A stretch of DNA of 64,000 nucleotides from Aldrovandia affinis (lineage: Eukaryota > Chordata > Actinopteri > Notacanthiformes > Halosauridae), in assembly GCA_029706075.1 (NCBI GenBank), contig JAINUG010000053.1, positions 868,001-932,000 of the forward strand. Reading direction: 5' to 3'. Numbering within the stretch: position 1 is the first letter of the stretch; each line of letters opens with the position of its first letter. The notes under the pieces were generated by a model. The model searched no databases, was not told the origin of the DNA, and saw only the letters and a list, made by a program, of their open reading frames with translations. The position numbers and the translations under genes were made by a program. Shown here piece by piece: positions 53,008 to 63,954 of this stretch.

Positions 53008-55937
53008 ACGACCATCTCCTGACCGGTCCAGAGTTGACAAACAGCTTGGTGGGAGTCCTATGTCGTTTTCGAAGTGGTCCTGTGGCGATCATGTGTGACA
53101 TAGAACGCATGTTCCACCAGTTCCATGTGAAGGCAGAAGACCAAGATTACCTAAGATTCCTGTGGTGGGAGAATGGAGATCTTGAAGCCCAACCTTCCAT
53201 CTATCGGATGAAAGTCCACCTATTCGGTGCAGCTTCATCACCTGGCTGCGCCAACTATGGACTCAAGCACCTCGCAGCCGAAGGAAGAGGACACTTCAGT
53301 GAAGACACCATCAAGTTCATTCATAGGAACTTCTACGTTGATGATGGCTTGTCAAGTGTAGCGTCCAAAGGCCAAGCAATCCAGCTAGTGAAGGAAGCAA
53401 GAGAACTGTGCAGGACAGGCAAACTCCGGCTACACAAGTTCATCTCCAACAGCAAGGAAGTCCTAGCCGCCATTCCCAAAGAAGAATGTGCTGAAGCTGC
53501 CAAAGACCTGGACATGGCACTGGGTGAACTACACATGGAAAGAGCACTCGGCGTACAGTGGTGTGTAGCTTCTGACGAGTTCCAGTTCAGAGTGGTCGTA
53601 AAAGAAAATCCACTTACCCGAAGAGGAGTCTTGTCCACGGTCGCTTCAGTATACGATCCACTCGGATTTGTGGCACCCTTCATCCTGGTTGGAAAGCAGA
53701 TCCTGCAGCAGATGTGTCGTGACAAGCTCAGTTGGGATGACGCCTTACCTGATGACCTTCGACCCCTGTGGGAATTCTGGCTCCAAGACCTGCAAAACCT
53801 GGCTGGTGTTAAGATCAAGAGATGCTACATTCCATCAAGCTTCGAGGTTCAGCGCTATGAGCTCCACCATTTCTCCGATGCCAGCGTGTCAGGCTATGGA
53901 GAGTGCTCGTACCTCAGAGCAGTCAGTGCATCGAATGAAGTCCACTGCTCCTTAGTCATGGGAAAGTCAAGAGTCGCCCCCACTAAGGTTACAACCATAC
54001 CAAGACTCGAGCTGTCAGCAGCAGTGGTGGCTGTCCGCACCAGTGACATGCTCAAGAAAGAACTGGAAGTAGATTGCCTGCGAGAATTCTTCTGGACTGA
54101 TTCAAAGGTTGTGCTTGGATACATCAATAATGAAGCCAGAAGATTTCATGTGTACGTAGCAAATCGCGTGGAACACATCAAACAAAGCACAGAGTCTGCG
54201 CAATGGATGTATGTGGCTTCTGGAGAAAATCCAGCAGATCATGCATCAAGAGGTCTCACAGCAGAGCAACTTGTAGCTTCTAACTGGTTCACAGGCCCAG
54301 ACCTTCTTTGGCAGAAAGAGCTACCAAGTGGAGTAGTCAAGGTGGGAGAGATCGCAAGCAGTGACCCAGAGCTCAAGAAGGCCCAGGTTCATGACACCCA
54401 GGCAAAGGAAGTAAGGTCGCTGTTAGATCGTCTACACAAGTTCTCCGACTGGTCAAGAATGGTGAAAGCTATCGCCAGACTCAAGCGCTGGGCAAGGGAA
54501 ACCAAAGGCCTCAAGCCAAGGTCCTGTGAAGCCACCAGTTTAGAGGAAAGGAGGGATGCAGAGCTGACCATAATCAAGATGGTTCAACAAGCAACCCTCT
54601 CTCAAGAAATGCAGTGCATTCAGCGTCATAAGGAGACAAGAATCAAAGACAAGGCCAACAAGTTGCACAAGTTAGGTCCATTCCTGGATGACCAAGGTGT
54701 CCTCAGAGTCGGAGGTCGCTTGACTCATGCTGCCCTACATCCACATGTGAAGCATCCAGCGGTCCTCCCAAGAGACAGTCACGTGTCGGCATTACTCGTC
54801 AAGCACTATCATGAGAGAGTACATCATCAAGGACGAGGAATGACTATGAATGCGCTCCGATCCAGTGGCATATGGATCCTAGGATGCAGCAAGGCAGTAT
54901 CATCCCATATTTACAAGTGCACAACGTGCAGGAAGTTCAGAAGATGCACAGAACAACAAAGGATGGCAGACCTCCCTGAAGAGCGGATGGAAACAACCCC
55001 TCCATTCACTTACTGTGGGATTGACTGCTTCGGACCATTCTACGTCAAGGAAGGGAGAAAAGAGCTAAAACGTTATGGACTGTTACTTACCTGCATGTGT
55101 TCCAGAGCAGTACACATTGAAATGCTCGATGACTTGACCACAGATGCCTTCATTAACGCTCTGCGTTCATTCATCGCCATTCGTGGAACAGTCCGCCAGA
55201 TAAGATGTGATCAAGGGACAAACTTCGTCGGTGCTAGGCGCGAGTTTGTTCAAGCACTGAAAGAAATGGATCAAGAAGAACTCAAAGAACTGGGATGCGA
55301 GTTCATCATGAACATCCCAGCTTCAAGTCATATGGGTGGCGTCTGGGAAAGACAAATTCGCACCATCAGAAGTGTCTTGACGTCCATTCTAGAACAGTCA
55401 GCCAGACAACTTGACTGCTCCTCTCTACGAACATTCCTATACGAGGTCATGGCGGTTGTGAATAGCAGGCCTCTGACCACTGATTATCTGAATGATGCAT
55501 CCAGTCCAGAGCCCCTGACACCAAACCACATCCTGACCATGAAGTCCACGATCCTCTCTCCACCTCCTGGAAAGTTTGTCAAGGAAGATCTTTACCTCCG
55601 CAAGAGATGGCGCCGAGTTCAGCTCTTAGCCAACAACTTCTGGGCACGGTGGAAGAAGGAATACCTCCTAAATCTCCAACACAGACAGAAGTGGATCAAA
55701 GACCGCAGAAACGCAAAGGTCAATGACGTTGTTCTTCTGCAAGATGATGCTACACCACGAAACAAATGGAAGTTGGCAAAGGTTATCGAAGTGTACCCTG
55801 GAAAGGACGGAAGAGTGAGAAGACTAAAGTTGCTTATCAGCGACTCAACCCTGGATGGAAAAGGAAAGCGCATCTCCAAACCTGTTCACCTGGAGAGGCC
55901 CATCCAGAAGACAGTTACACTGTTGGAAGCAGACTGA
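52974..55937 (+). CDS. BEL/Pao polyprotein, reverse transcriptase to integrase
   Basis: This frame of 987 codons continues the previous one after the frameshift. Its first Met is an artefact of frame opening, not a true start. Reverse transcriptase blocks are MCDIERMFHQFHV (first Asp, about residue 42) and NFYVDDGLSS (YVDD, about 120). The RNase H-like region starts at HHFSDASVSGYGECSYL (about 298), with FFWTDSKVVLGYI near 375. The integrase zinc-binding part has HYHERVHHQGRG and YKCTTCRKF (610-650). The DDE core reads YCGIDCFGPFYV, RQIRCDQGTNFVGA and SSHMGGVWERQIR. A DUF5641-like C-terminus (NNFWARWKKEYLLNLQHRQK) ends the protein. All catalytic residues are visible. Confidence 0.93.
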   Translation: MLRSKFKETSLNDHLLTGPELTNSLVGVLCRFRSGPVAIMCDIERMFHQFHVKAEDQDYLRFLWWENGDLEAQPSIYRMKVHLFGAASSPGCANYGLKHLAAEGRGHFSEDTIKFIHRNFYVDDGLSSVASKGQAIQLVKEARELCRTGKLRLHKFISNSKEVLAAIPKEECAEAAKDLDMALGELHMERALGVQWCVASDEFQFRVVVKENPLTRRGVLSTVASVYDPLGFVAPFILVGKQILQQMCRDKLSWDDALPDDLRPLWEFWLQDLQNLAGVKIKRCYIPSSFEVQRYELHHFSDASVSGYGECSYLRAVSASNEVHCSLVMGKSRVAPTKVTTIPRLELSAAVVAVRTSDMLKKELEVDCLREFFWTDSKVVLGYINNEARRFHVYVANRVEHIKQSTESAQWMYVASGENPADHASRGLTAEQLVASNWFTGPDLLWQKELPSGVVKVGEIASSDPELKKAQVHDTQAKEVRSLLDRLHKFSDWSRMVKAIARLKRWARETKGLKPRSCEATSLEERRDAELTIIKMVQQATLSQEMQCIQRHKETRIKDKANKLHKLGPFLDDQGVLRVGGRLTHAALHPHVKHPAVLPRDSHVSALLVKHYHERVHHQGRGMTMNALRSSGIWILGCSKAVSSHIYKCTTCRKFRRCTEQQRMADLPEERMETTPPFTYCGIDCFGPFYVKEGRKELKRYGLLLTCMCSRAVHIEMLDDLTTDAFINALRSFIAIRGTVRQIRCDQGTNFVGARREFVQALKEMDQEELKELGCEFIMNIPASSHMGGVWERQIRTIRSVLTSILEQSARQLDCSSLRTFLYEVMAVVNSRPLTTDYLNDASSPEPLTPNHILTMKSTILSPPPGKFVKEDLYLRKRWRRVQLLANNFWARWKKEYLLNLQHRQKWIKDRRNAKVNDVVLLQDDATPRNKWKLAKVIEVYPGKDGRVRRLKLLISDSTLDGKGKRISKPVHLERPIQKTVTLLEAD

Positions 55938-56089
55938 GGACTCCAGTACCCTATACTCTGTCTCTCTCTCTGCTAGTCCATTGGTTAGTCCATAGTTATA
56001 TAGTTAGTATCTTTAAATTAATGTTTTTATATGCAGTACGTATGTCTTCTAAGTCGTTCTAAGAAATCACTTAAGTGATTTGGTGGGAG

Positions 56090-56652
56090 TGTAACTGCCT
56101 CACATTGTCAGTTAAGTTTCTAGTAGGCATGTTGCAATTTTTTGGTTCCTAGTGCCTATAATATAGTAGTCCTAGATGGTGGAACTAATCTCTGCCGCTG
56201 CAGTGTTCCGCACGTAATTAGTTACAAAAAACACCTTGTAAGAAAAGCGCAAAAAGCATGAAAGAAGAGTGTCGTGAAGGTTGACTTTACTGACCTATAA
56301 AGTTGAATTATCCTATGAGTTTGATTGCTAATCAAGAAGAAAGAAGATAAGGATGAAGACTAAGCTACAGCAGCAAGATTTACTTAGCCCCTCTTAAATA
56401 GTAAGCAGCCTACGAGGTATGTGTTTGATTTGTCATTCATTTCTATGGTTAGCTACCTACGTTCAAATGTGTTTAGCCCATATGCTAGCTAGCTACCAAT
56501 TGTATAGCTGTAGTGGAACTATGACATACTGTACATGCATCCATTTATTGTTTTTCTTATTTTCTCTTTATTATTTTCACCACCTTTGGAATAAAGCCCC
56601 GTTTTATAAATAAAGACCTCGAGCCTCGCGTCTATTACTGGAGGGAGCTACA
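56090..56652 (+). repeat. BEL/Pao 3' LTR
   Basis: The 563-bp LTR starts TGTAACTGCC and ends GAGCTACA. It is preceded by the purine-rich TTTGGTGGGAG. It differs from the 5' LTR by a few substitutions and a deletion of about 27 bases before AATAAAGC. Confidence 0.95.
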
Positions 56653-56934
56653 CTCATGCAAAGAGGAAAGTCGCGATTAAGGCATGCTTTAGTAAATCAG
56701 ACTGAATATTTAATGGACCTTATTTACAAAATCTCCACTCTATCCACATTTTAGCATGTTGTGTTTGTATACATATGTGCCCATGTATATATATGGATGA
56801 ACTGATTTAGCTATTCATCTGAACAAAAGTCGCAAAGTGACATAACCCCCGCAAATTACATCCTAATAGCGATATTACCCATTGCAACCGCTTAATAAAT
56901 CTGACGTAGATATTGGAACCTTGTAGTGACTGCT

Positions 56935-57110
56935 TTCGCATCTTTCTTTTTTTTAAAAGCAGATGCATTCCCCTAAGTGTCTTAATAGGACGTTGGGCCA
57001 TCACGAGCCACCAGAATAGCTTCAACGCACCTTAGCATAGATTCTACAAGTGTCTGGAACACTATTGGAGGGATGCAACACCATTCTTCCACACCAATTC
57101 TTATATTATC
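56935..57110 (-). mobile_element. Tc1-like transposase C-terminal fragment
   Basis: The minus strand reads LVESMLRCVEAILVARDGPT near 57048-56990, the C-terminal end of a Tc1-like transposase. Upstream parts are degraded, and no inverted repeat was located. Confidence 0.65.
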
Positions 57111-57365
57111 TAAGTAAATCTGGCCCTCAGGCTGCATAAACCAGGATCAACATTACTTCACAGCCAGAACATCTTCTCATTTGTAAGATCAGGATTCCAC
57201 ATTCTAATGGACACGGCAGTTCATCTGTCTGTCATGTTATGGAAATTAATGTACAGACTATCAATCAGAAAGGGTCACAAACTCCAACACAGCTCCTGTA
57301 TGGGAGTTTGCTAAAGGAGCAGGACTTGTTTGCTTAGGGCTTTTCTAACTTACCAAGAAATATGC
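57111..57365. other. No gene that can be supported
   Basis: This may be decayed Tc1 DNA, but nothing specific can be read. Confidence 0.35.
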
Positions 57366-58200
57366 AGGGGTTAGACAAAGTAATGGAAACACCAAAAAAT
57401 ATATTCATATTTATTAACAAATAAGAAATTGGGCCACAGCTTCAATCCTTCTTACAATGCTTATACAAGCTTTTGGTTTCTAGTGGGATATTAGACCATT
57501 CGTTCATTTTGAATCCGTTTAGAAGTGTGTATGGGGGCGTTATCATCTTGGAATATGGGAATACCTTGAGGAAACAATGTTTGCATGCAAAGTAATAATT
57601 GGACCCAATGACTCCTACGAGATGGATACCCATACCATAACAGATTCACCCACATGTTTAGTACATGTGGGTTGAAGGCTTCCTTTGGCTTTTTCCAAAC
57701 ATAACCCTGTCCAGGTGTAGGAAAAATAGTGAAAGATGACTCATAAGACAATATGACTTTCATCCACTGCTCAGAAGTCCAGGTTTTAAGGTCAATACAC
57801 TGGGTTATGCATTGTTGCGCATTGACCTTGGTTACAAGAAGTTTCTGAATGGCAGACCCAACTATAAATATCAGCGTTGTGAAGCTCATGATGTACAGGT
57901 TTTGTTGAGACTAAATCATGGAGGTGTAGATTCAGTCCTGTGGTCATTTTTGTGGCCATTGTTTTGTGTTTTTTAGCAACTATCCTGTTAAGTGTCTATC
58001 TATCCCTGTCAGTGTGCTTTGACTTATGGCCATTGTTCTTCAATCCTGATGCAGATGGATTCTGATGATGATGTTTTTCCTTGTTTGGTGTATACCATCA
58101 TACATTTTTACACTGTTCCTCTTGAAACATTAAATAATTTTGCCTTTTCGATGACTGATGCACCAGCAATTCGGGCACCAACTATTTGACCTCTTTCAAA
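57366..58200 (-). mobile_element. Tc1-like transposon, truncated
   Basis: The left end CAGGGGTTAGACAAAGTAAT followed by GGAAACACC is a typical Tc1-like tip. The minus-strand frame 57889-57491 reads LKTWTSEQWMKVILSYESSF (the catalytic Asp position reads Y-E-S rather than D-E-S), TPGQGYVWKKPKEAFNPHVL, then IPIFQDDNAPIHTSKRIQNE. The C-terminus with the Glu is missing or decayed and no right end was seen. The loss of the first catalytic Asp makes it inactive. Confidence 0.78.
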
Positions 58201-58312
58201 ATATGTTAGAAAAGTTAAAAGTGTTCATTTTAAAATATATTTTATAGCAGAAACATATTGGTAATTAGTATTAACATTAATATGAAACACATGTGTAGAC
58301 AACATAAAAAAA

Positions 58313-58622
58313 AAAAAATTGGTTTCTGATTTTATCCCAATTTGGTAGCCAATTACACCCACTATTTTCAAGTCAATCCCCCCCTCGTAGTGTGAGTTCG
58401 CTGCACTTGCCAGGCCATCGACCATAACCCGGTACTACGGAGCCACTCCTGTGCGCAGGGATCGTCCTGTCAGCTTCCTTGCCCCCTCCCTGGGGCAGAA
58501 AGCTAATCGCCACCCCCAGTGGCACTCCCGGCCAGAGCCGACTCTGGCGCGGCTGGTGAGATCGAACCCCGGTCGCCGTGGCCAGCGTCAAACGTTGTAA
58601 CCACTGGACCATGCGGGAGGCC
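58313..58622 (-). repeat. tRNA-derived SINE (family 1), copy 3, best head
   Basis: On the minus strand it begins GGGCCTCCCGCATGGTCCAG with TGGTTACAACG (A-box region). It continues with GGTTCGATCTCACC (B box), the body GCCAGAGTCGGCTCTGGCCG and TTAGCTTTCTGCCCCAGGGA, and ends in an A-rich tail (near 58313). It is the most complete head among the four copies. Confidence 0.8.
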
Positions 58623-58624
58623 CG

Positions 58625-59430
58625 TGTAGACTACTTTTTAATTGCAATTTATTTACTTCCATTATTTCCATTATTTAGTTGTTTCCATTGTTTTGTCTAC
58701 CCCCTGTATTTTGCATTTTTAGCCAGCCACTCTATACCTTCTACCTCTTTCAGCAAACTTACACAGACTCCTGCCAAATTGGATTGTGTGGTTGAACTTG
58801 AAACCATTAAATATTTTCTTGCAAACATTTTTAGTTAGCAACTTACCAGATGTTTTGTATATTAAGTTTATAGCTAGACACGCTAGGAAGCTGTGAAACA
58901 CATATGTGACAAGTGCTAGAAAAGATCACTAGCTCGCTAGCTAGCTTGCACTATCTCAACTTGTTCAGCCTCAACTATGGTACAAAGAGTCCTACAAACA
59001 CTGATAGCTAGCTCGTAATGTAACTAATCTAGCCAAGTTAGCTTGGTATGATAATGTACTGTACTTGGCTCGTTTACAAACGTAAGTTAGGTCAAACATG
59101 TTAGCTAGCTAGCTAACATTGTTATCTTACATCTCTTCTATCTTCCCCTTCATTGCTACTTTTAGCTAATCTTGACTCAAGCTAACAGTCTTTTTGTTAA
59201 AATTCTACATGTTCTTAATATCAAGGATATGACTGAAATACATTTCTATTTCTAACAATTTTCCCAAGATCTCTCACTTTTTTATTTTGATGGCTGGCTG
59301 GAGTTTTTTGCCCATATCTGCCATCTACTGTGCAAATAATGAACATTTCATATCTTCCTGAATCTGGGCAAATGAGGAACTACACATCTTTGCAGATTTA
59401 CACATGCCAAAATATAATATGTATATGAGT
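58625..59430. other. No gene; GCTA-rich stretches
   Basis: GCTAGCTAGC-type runs occur near 58930-58945 and 59100-59115. No coding block was recognised. Confidence 0.5.
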
Positions 59431-59432
59431 GG

Positions 59433-59583
59433 TATAAGTGGAATAATCCACTCCAAGCCATGTGTTCTCAGGATATATACGCACTTCTGGGGCTTTCAGC
59501 CTCATGTTGCATCACCACCCCAGCTATGCGTATATACAGTATATCCTGAGAATGCACAGCTTGTAGTGGTTTATTCCTTATAT
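59433..59583. mobile_element. Hairpin MITE of about 150 bp
   Basis: The left arm TATAAGTGGAATAATCCACT, CAAGCCATGTGTTCTCAGGA and TATATACGCA pairs with the right arm TGCGTATATACAGTATATCC, TGAGAATGCACAGCTTG and TGGTTTATTCCTTATA around a short centre near 59500. It has no coding sequence. The LTR at 59588 starts a few bases after it. Confidence 0.75.
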
Positions 59584-59587
59584 ATAT

Positions 59588-60196
59588 TGTGGGAAGGTAA
59601 CAGGAGGGTGACGGGGTGGTCTCACAGCCCCCGTCAACCTGCCTGCAACAGCAGCGAACGGGACAAATAGGTCTGCGCAGCTAATTGTACTAACGGGAGC
59701 TGGCCGTTTGCTGAAACGAGGGTCAGCTGCACCTCGTTTGGCAAATCCCAGCTGCAGCCACTCACCATGAATAGGCGGCTGCTTGAAAAGCAGCATGCAA
59801 GACACACAAGGGTGAATTCCCGATGGCTGCCTGCTTGTCATGTCTCCGCTGCTCTGCAAGCCCAAGGAACTAAGTGCCTTATCCGTCCCGGAGAGGAGTG
59901 TGCCTGAGCCCAGTAACGGACCCAATTAGATGCAGAGGAGCCGCTGGCAGGCATCCGTCCAAAGATACCCGGAGAAGAGGCACCAGTACACGGGCTAAAG
60001 CTGGCCCATTGAATGTTTTGTTTAAACCGTGTAGAACGTAATAATAATTATTTTGTATTTTTCCCCTGCCCCACCTGCAAGTGGAAAGCTTGCCGGAGAA
60101 AGTTAAAAATAAAAACTCCTTTACCTCCCACTAAATTATCTCTCTCTCTCTCTAGTCACGGTCACGTGGACCGGACACACCCTGCACCCGTTCACA
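59588..60196 (+). mobile_element. Single LTR with adjoining primer-site-like sequence
   Basis: The 609-bp unit starts TGTGGGAAGG and ends CCGTTCACA. It contains AAAAATAAAAAC near 60105 (a polyadenylation-like signal) and a CT run (60138-60154). It is followed by TGGTGGAGAATGTGGGC (60198-60214), almost the same as the site after the LTR at 15213. About 60 bases later the sequence changes to a Tc1 element, so only the 5' LTR and the start of the interior remain. Confidence 0.7.
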
Positions 60197-60197
60197 G

Positions 60198-60214
60198 TGG
60201 TGGAGAATGTGGGC
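60198..60214 (+). promoter_or_regulatory. Candidate primer binding site
   Basis: It lies one base after the LTR end and differs from 15216-15232 at one position (T for C in GAATGTGGGC). Confidence 0.6.
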
Positions 60215-60264
60215 ATTGGCCAGTAGAGAGTGTGGAGATGGAGATCTCAGACACGGGAATGACT

Positions 60265-61710
60265 CTGGACGTTGCACACTACTTAGAGTTAATTTTCACC
60301 CATTCTTCCTGGCAGAATTGCTCCAGCTCTCTCAAGTTGCTTGAACATCGCTTATGGACAGCAGTTTTCAAGTTGTGCCACAGATTCTTTATGGGGTTCA
60401 GGTCAGGACTTTGACTGGGCCAATCACAGACATTCACCTTTTTATTCTTTAGCCACTCCAATGTAAGTTTGGTCATGTGCTTTGGATTGTTGTCCTGCTG
60501 AAAGGTAAATCTTTTCCCCAGCTTCGGTTTTTTGGGAGACTGAAATAGGTTCTTGCAGAATCTGTTGTACTTTGCTCCATCCATTATTCTTTCTATTCTG
60601 GCAAGTTTCCAAGTCCCTACTGAACAGAAGTATCCCCATAGCATGATACTGCCACCACTGTTCTTCCTTGTAAAGATGGTGTTACATGGGGCATAAGCAG
60701 TTTTAGGCTTGCGCCATACATAATGCTTTGCATTTTAGTTAAAAAGCTATATTTTAGTCTCATCTGACCACAGAATATTTCCCCACATCATAGTTGGACC
60801 ACTCATGCACTATCTAGCAAACTCCCAGCAGACCTTGAGATGTTTTGTTTTAAGTAATGGCTTTTTTCTTGCCACCCTGACATACAAGCTAATATTTTGA
60901 CTGATGAATGATTACTCCACTCTCAGCCACTGAACTCTGTAGCTCTTTTAAAGTAATTGTTAGCCTCACAGTGGCTTCCCTCACAAGTCTCTGCCTTGTT
61001 TGGTCACTGAATTTGGAGGAACAGCCTGGCTGTTTCTAGGCAGGGTCTGGATGGTATGATGAGGCTTCCACTTCTTTATTATTAGTTCTCGCTGGGATAT
61101 GCAAAACCTTTTGATAACCATATCCCTGAGTTCCTGAGAACATTCTTTGGTCTTCTTTTTTGTGTCTTTCCTTCAAAATCACTACCCAACCAATCATTCT
61201 CACAAAGACAGGTGTTTTTAAAAATAATTTTGCTTCAGATTTTTCCCCATTTCCTCCCAATTTAGTAGCCAATTATACCCTCTTTATATGTCAACTAGTC
61301 CCCCCTTGTACTGTGAGCTTGCTGCTGTAGCTCTGGGACCAGCAGTGACAAAGGCGATGAACCGCCTCCTCCGAGACAGAACTCACCAAGTCATCAACTG
61401 TAACTCCAGTACACACAGAGGCTACTCTTGTGTGCAATGAGCTCATGTCGGTTTCCCTCCCCTTTCCCACAGGGCGGACAGCCAATCACTGCCCCGAACG
61501 GGACTCCTGACTCGAACCCCTACTGCAGTGGGCAAGCTGCACTCTGGGCGAGAAAGACAGGTGTTTTTAATCCTCAAATCATGACAATCGCTGTTATGGC
61601 ACACAGACAGAGGCTAATCAACCCATTGTGTGGCTGGTTAAGGTAATGTTTTGCACCTGTATTAACTTACAGCTACCAGAGCACAGGGTTTGAATACTTT
61701 TCCATTTTTA
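60265..61710 (-). mobile_element. Tc1-like transposon with nested SINE, Glu-to-Lys change
   Basis: The minus-strand frame 60644-60279 reads [40 protein letters not shown], then [20 protein letters not shown] and FCQEEWVKINSK. I count 34 residues between the second Asp and the position of the catalytic Glu, which is Lys here (PIKNLW). Further 5' transposase DNA runs to 61203 with many frame changes, and the remainder is found at 61571-61710, after the SINE. The 3' tip is lost. It is the same subfamily as the copy at 40845. Confidence 0.82.
61222..61552 (-). repeat. tRNA-derived SINE (family 1), copy 4, 18-bp duplication
   Basis: The body matches the copies at 258, 2262 and 58313 (GGCGGACAGCCAATCACTGC near 61473). 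It is flanked by AAAGACAGGTGTTTTTAA on both sides (61204-61221 and 61553-61570), the long target duplication of LINE-driven retroposition. This proves that the family moved as a retroposon. The head is shortened. Confidence 0.88.
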
Positions 61711-62442
61711 TTTTATTTTAAGCATATATCATATTTCTATAGCGCTTTTCTAAATACTCAAAGACACTTTACAAACACAGGATAAAAAAAGTTTTATTAG
61801 ATGTATATAAAAAGATGTAAATGAGTAAAAGAAGGGAAATATAAAATGTGAGGAGTGAAACAAGAGGGAGGGGAGGGGAGAAGGTTAGGTCTCTAAAGCA
61901 ATAGTGAAAAGGTGGGTTTTGAGGACTTTCTTGAAGGATGGCCTTTCGGATGTGACTGGGGAGAGTGTCTGCAGACCTGAGGCGACGGGTAGGGGTGTGG
62001 TGGTGGAGGAAGTCAGAGAGGTAGTGGGGGGGGCAGGTTGTTGATGGCTTTGAAGCTGGTGAATAGTAACTTGAAATGTATTCTGTATTTCATCGGGAGC
62101 TAGTGGAGGTCATGGAGGACAAGGGTGATGTGATCAGTGCGGCGGGTGGAGGTGAGCATGCGGGCAGCAGAGTTTTGAACATATTGGAGTTTATTGAGGA
62201 TTTTGTTTGATGAACCATATAAGATGCTGTTGCAATAGTCGAGCCTGAATGTTATAAATGCATGTATCAGTGTTTCAGCAGCGGAGAAAGATAGAGAGGG
62301 TCGGAGGCGGGCAATATTCCTGAGGTGGAAAAAGGCAGTTTTTGTGATCTGGTTTACATGAGGGAGGAATGAGAGGGTGGGGTCAAAGATGATTCCAAGG
62401 TTACGGATGTGGGTGGAGGGTGTGACAATGGAGCCATTGATG

Positions 62443-62799
62443 TTAAGTGAGAAATCCTGGGTGGGGCGGGTGAGGGAGTTGGGGCCAATGATGAAGATTA
62501 TTGCAGTTGAGTTTGAGAAAGTTATTTTGCATCCATGTTTTTACATCTGAGGCAGGTGGTAAGGGTGGAATGGCTGCAGTGATGATCTTGGTGGAGAGGT
62601 AGAGTTGTGTATCATCTGTGTAGCAGTGATACCAGAGGCCATGGCAGTGGAGGATCTGTCCAAGTGGTATGATGTACAGGATGAAGAGGAGGGGACCAAG
62701 CACTGAGTCCTGGGGGACACCGTGGGTGGCTGGGGCAGTGGAGGATTTGCAGTTGTTGATGGAGATGAATTGATGTCTGTCGGAGAGATATGATTTCAA
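62443..62799 (-). pseudogene. L2 reverse transcriptase, active-site region
   Basis: The frame reads MKSYLSDRHQFISINNCKSS, THGVPQDSVLGPLLFILYII, then HGLWYHCYTDDTQLYLSTKI and VKTWMQNNFLKLN. The paired catalytic aspartates remain (YTDD). The usual GVPQGSVLGP has an Asp for Gly, which may impair it. C-terminal parts (61900-62440) are frameshifted. The N-terminal part runs in other frames at 62800-63130. Confidence 0.85.
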
Positions 62800-63471
62800 C
62801 CAGGAGAGGGCAGTGCCGGTTATGCCAAGGGAGGACTGGAGGTATGTGATGAGGATGGAGTGGTTGATGGTGTTGAAGGCAGCGCTGAGGTCATGGAAGA
62901 TGAGGATGGAGAAGAGACCAGAGTCGGCAGAGAGGAGAATGTCATTAGTGACTTTTAGTAGAGAAGTTTCTGTGCTGTGTCTGGAGTGGAAGCCAGATTG
63001 GAAAGGTTCATAGAGGTTATTGGAGTCCAGATGTGATTTTAATTGGGAGGCAACAGCTCGCTCTAAGATTTTTGAGAGGAAGGGGAGGTTGGAGATAGGC
63101 CGGTAGTTGTTGGGGGTGTTGGGATCAAGTCTGTTTTTTCTTCAATATAGCAAGCTTTTTTCAGCAAGCTTTAGGGTGGGGGCGACGAAGCCAGTGGACA
63201 AGGAGGAGTTTATAACTTTAGTGATAAGAGGAGAGAGTGAGGGGAGACAAACCTTAACTAGGGTGGAGAGGATGGGGTCCAGGACACAGGTTGAGGTCTT
63301 CCTGCTAATGACTATGGAGGATAGGTCGGATGCGGTAATTTCAGAGAAGGGTGTGAGTGGGTTATTGGAAAGTAGAGGGGAGATGGGTTCTAGACCAGAG
63401 ATGGTGGTGGAGGAGGAAGTGGTCAGTTGGCTGTGTATAGTGTCAATTTTTGTTTGGAAAAATTATACAAA

Positions 63472-63954
63472 TTAGTCACATTTACTGATGGTGAAAGAGT
63501 TGGAGATGGTGTCCATAGGTTTGAGGAGTTTGCTTAGGGTAGATTGAATGATGGAGGAGTAGTGAGAAGAGCGTGTGCTGTTAAGGGCGTCTTTGTATTG
63601 CTGTTGGTGTAATTTGTAGGCATCTGAGTGGGCAGTGAGACCAGTTCTATTAGCAAGCCGTTCCAGCTGGCGACCCTTGGATTTGAGGTGATGGAGCTGG
63701 TCAGTGTACCAGGGGGCTGAGTGAGTGAAGGAAACAGACTTGGTTTTTATGGGAGCGAGGTGATTGAGACAGGAGGAGAGTGCATCGTTGTAGGTGTTGA
63801 CCAGGCCAGTGGGGGAAGCATTCTGGATGAGGGCGGAGTCAGAGATGGTGTCAGCCAATGTGGAGGAGAGAGAGGAGGGGTTGGTGGACTTGAGATTCCG
63901 GAGAGTTATGGAGTGTTTCTGATTGATGAGGTGGGTGGAGATGTCAATGTCCAT
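63472..63954 (-). pseudogene. L2 linker between endonuclease and reverse transcriptase
   Basis: The frame reads MDIDISTHLINQKHSITLRN, YNDALSSCLNHLAPIKTKSV, FTHSAPWYTDQLHHLKSKGR and AYKLHQQQYKDALNSTRSSH. The PW...L..LK...R.LER pattern is the usual region before the L2 reverse transcriptase. It continues beyond the Met shown, and the true start is outside the window. Confidence 0.82.

Larger units (their letters stand above)
48582..56652 (+). mobile_element. BEL/Pao LTR retrotransposon, almost intact
   Basis: The 8.07-kb element has LTRs at 48582-49167 and 56090-56652, a leader of about 650 bases, and gag-pol coding in two overlapping frames (49816-53007 and 52974-55937). The domain order gag, zinc knuckles, protease, reverse transcriptase, RNase H, integrase, together with the DUF1759- and DUF5641-like parts, identifies BEL/Pao. 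One frameshift lies at about 52980. The flanks do not show a target duplication (GATGATT before, CTCATGC after), which is unusual for an otherwise complete copy. Confidence 0.95.
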
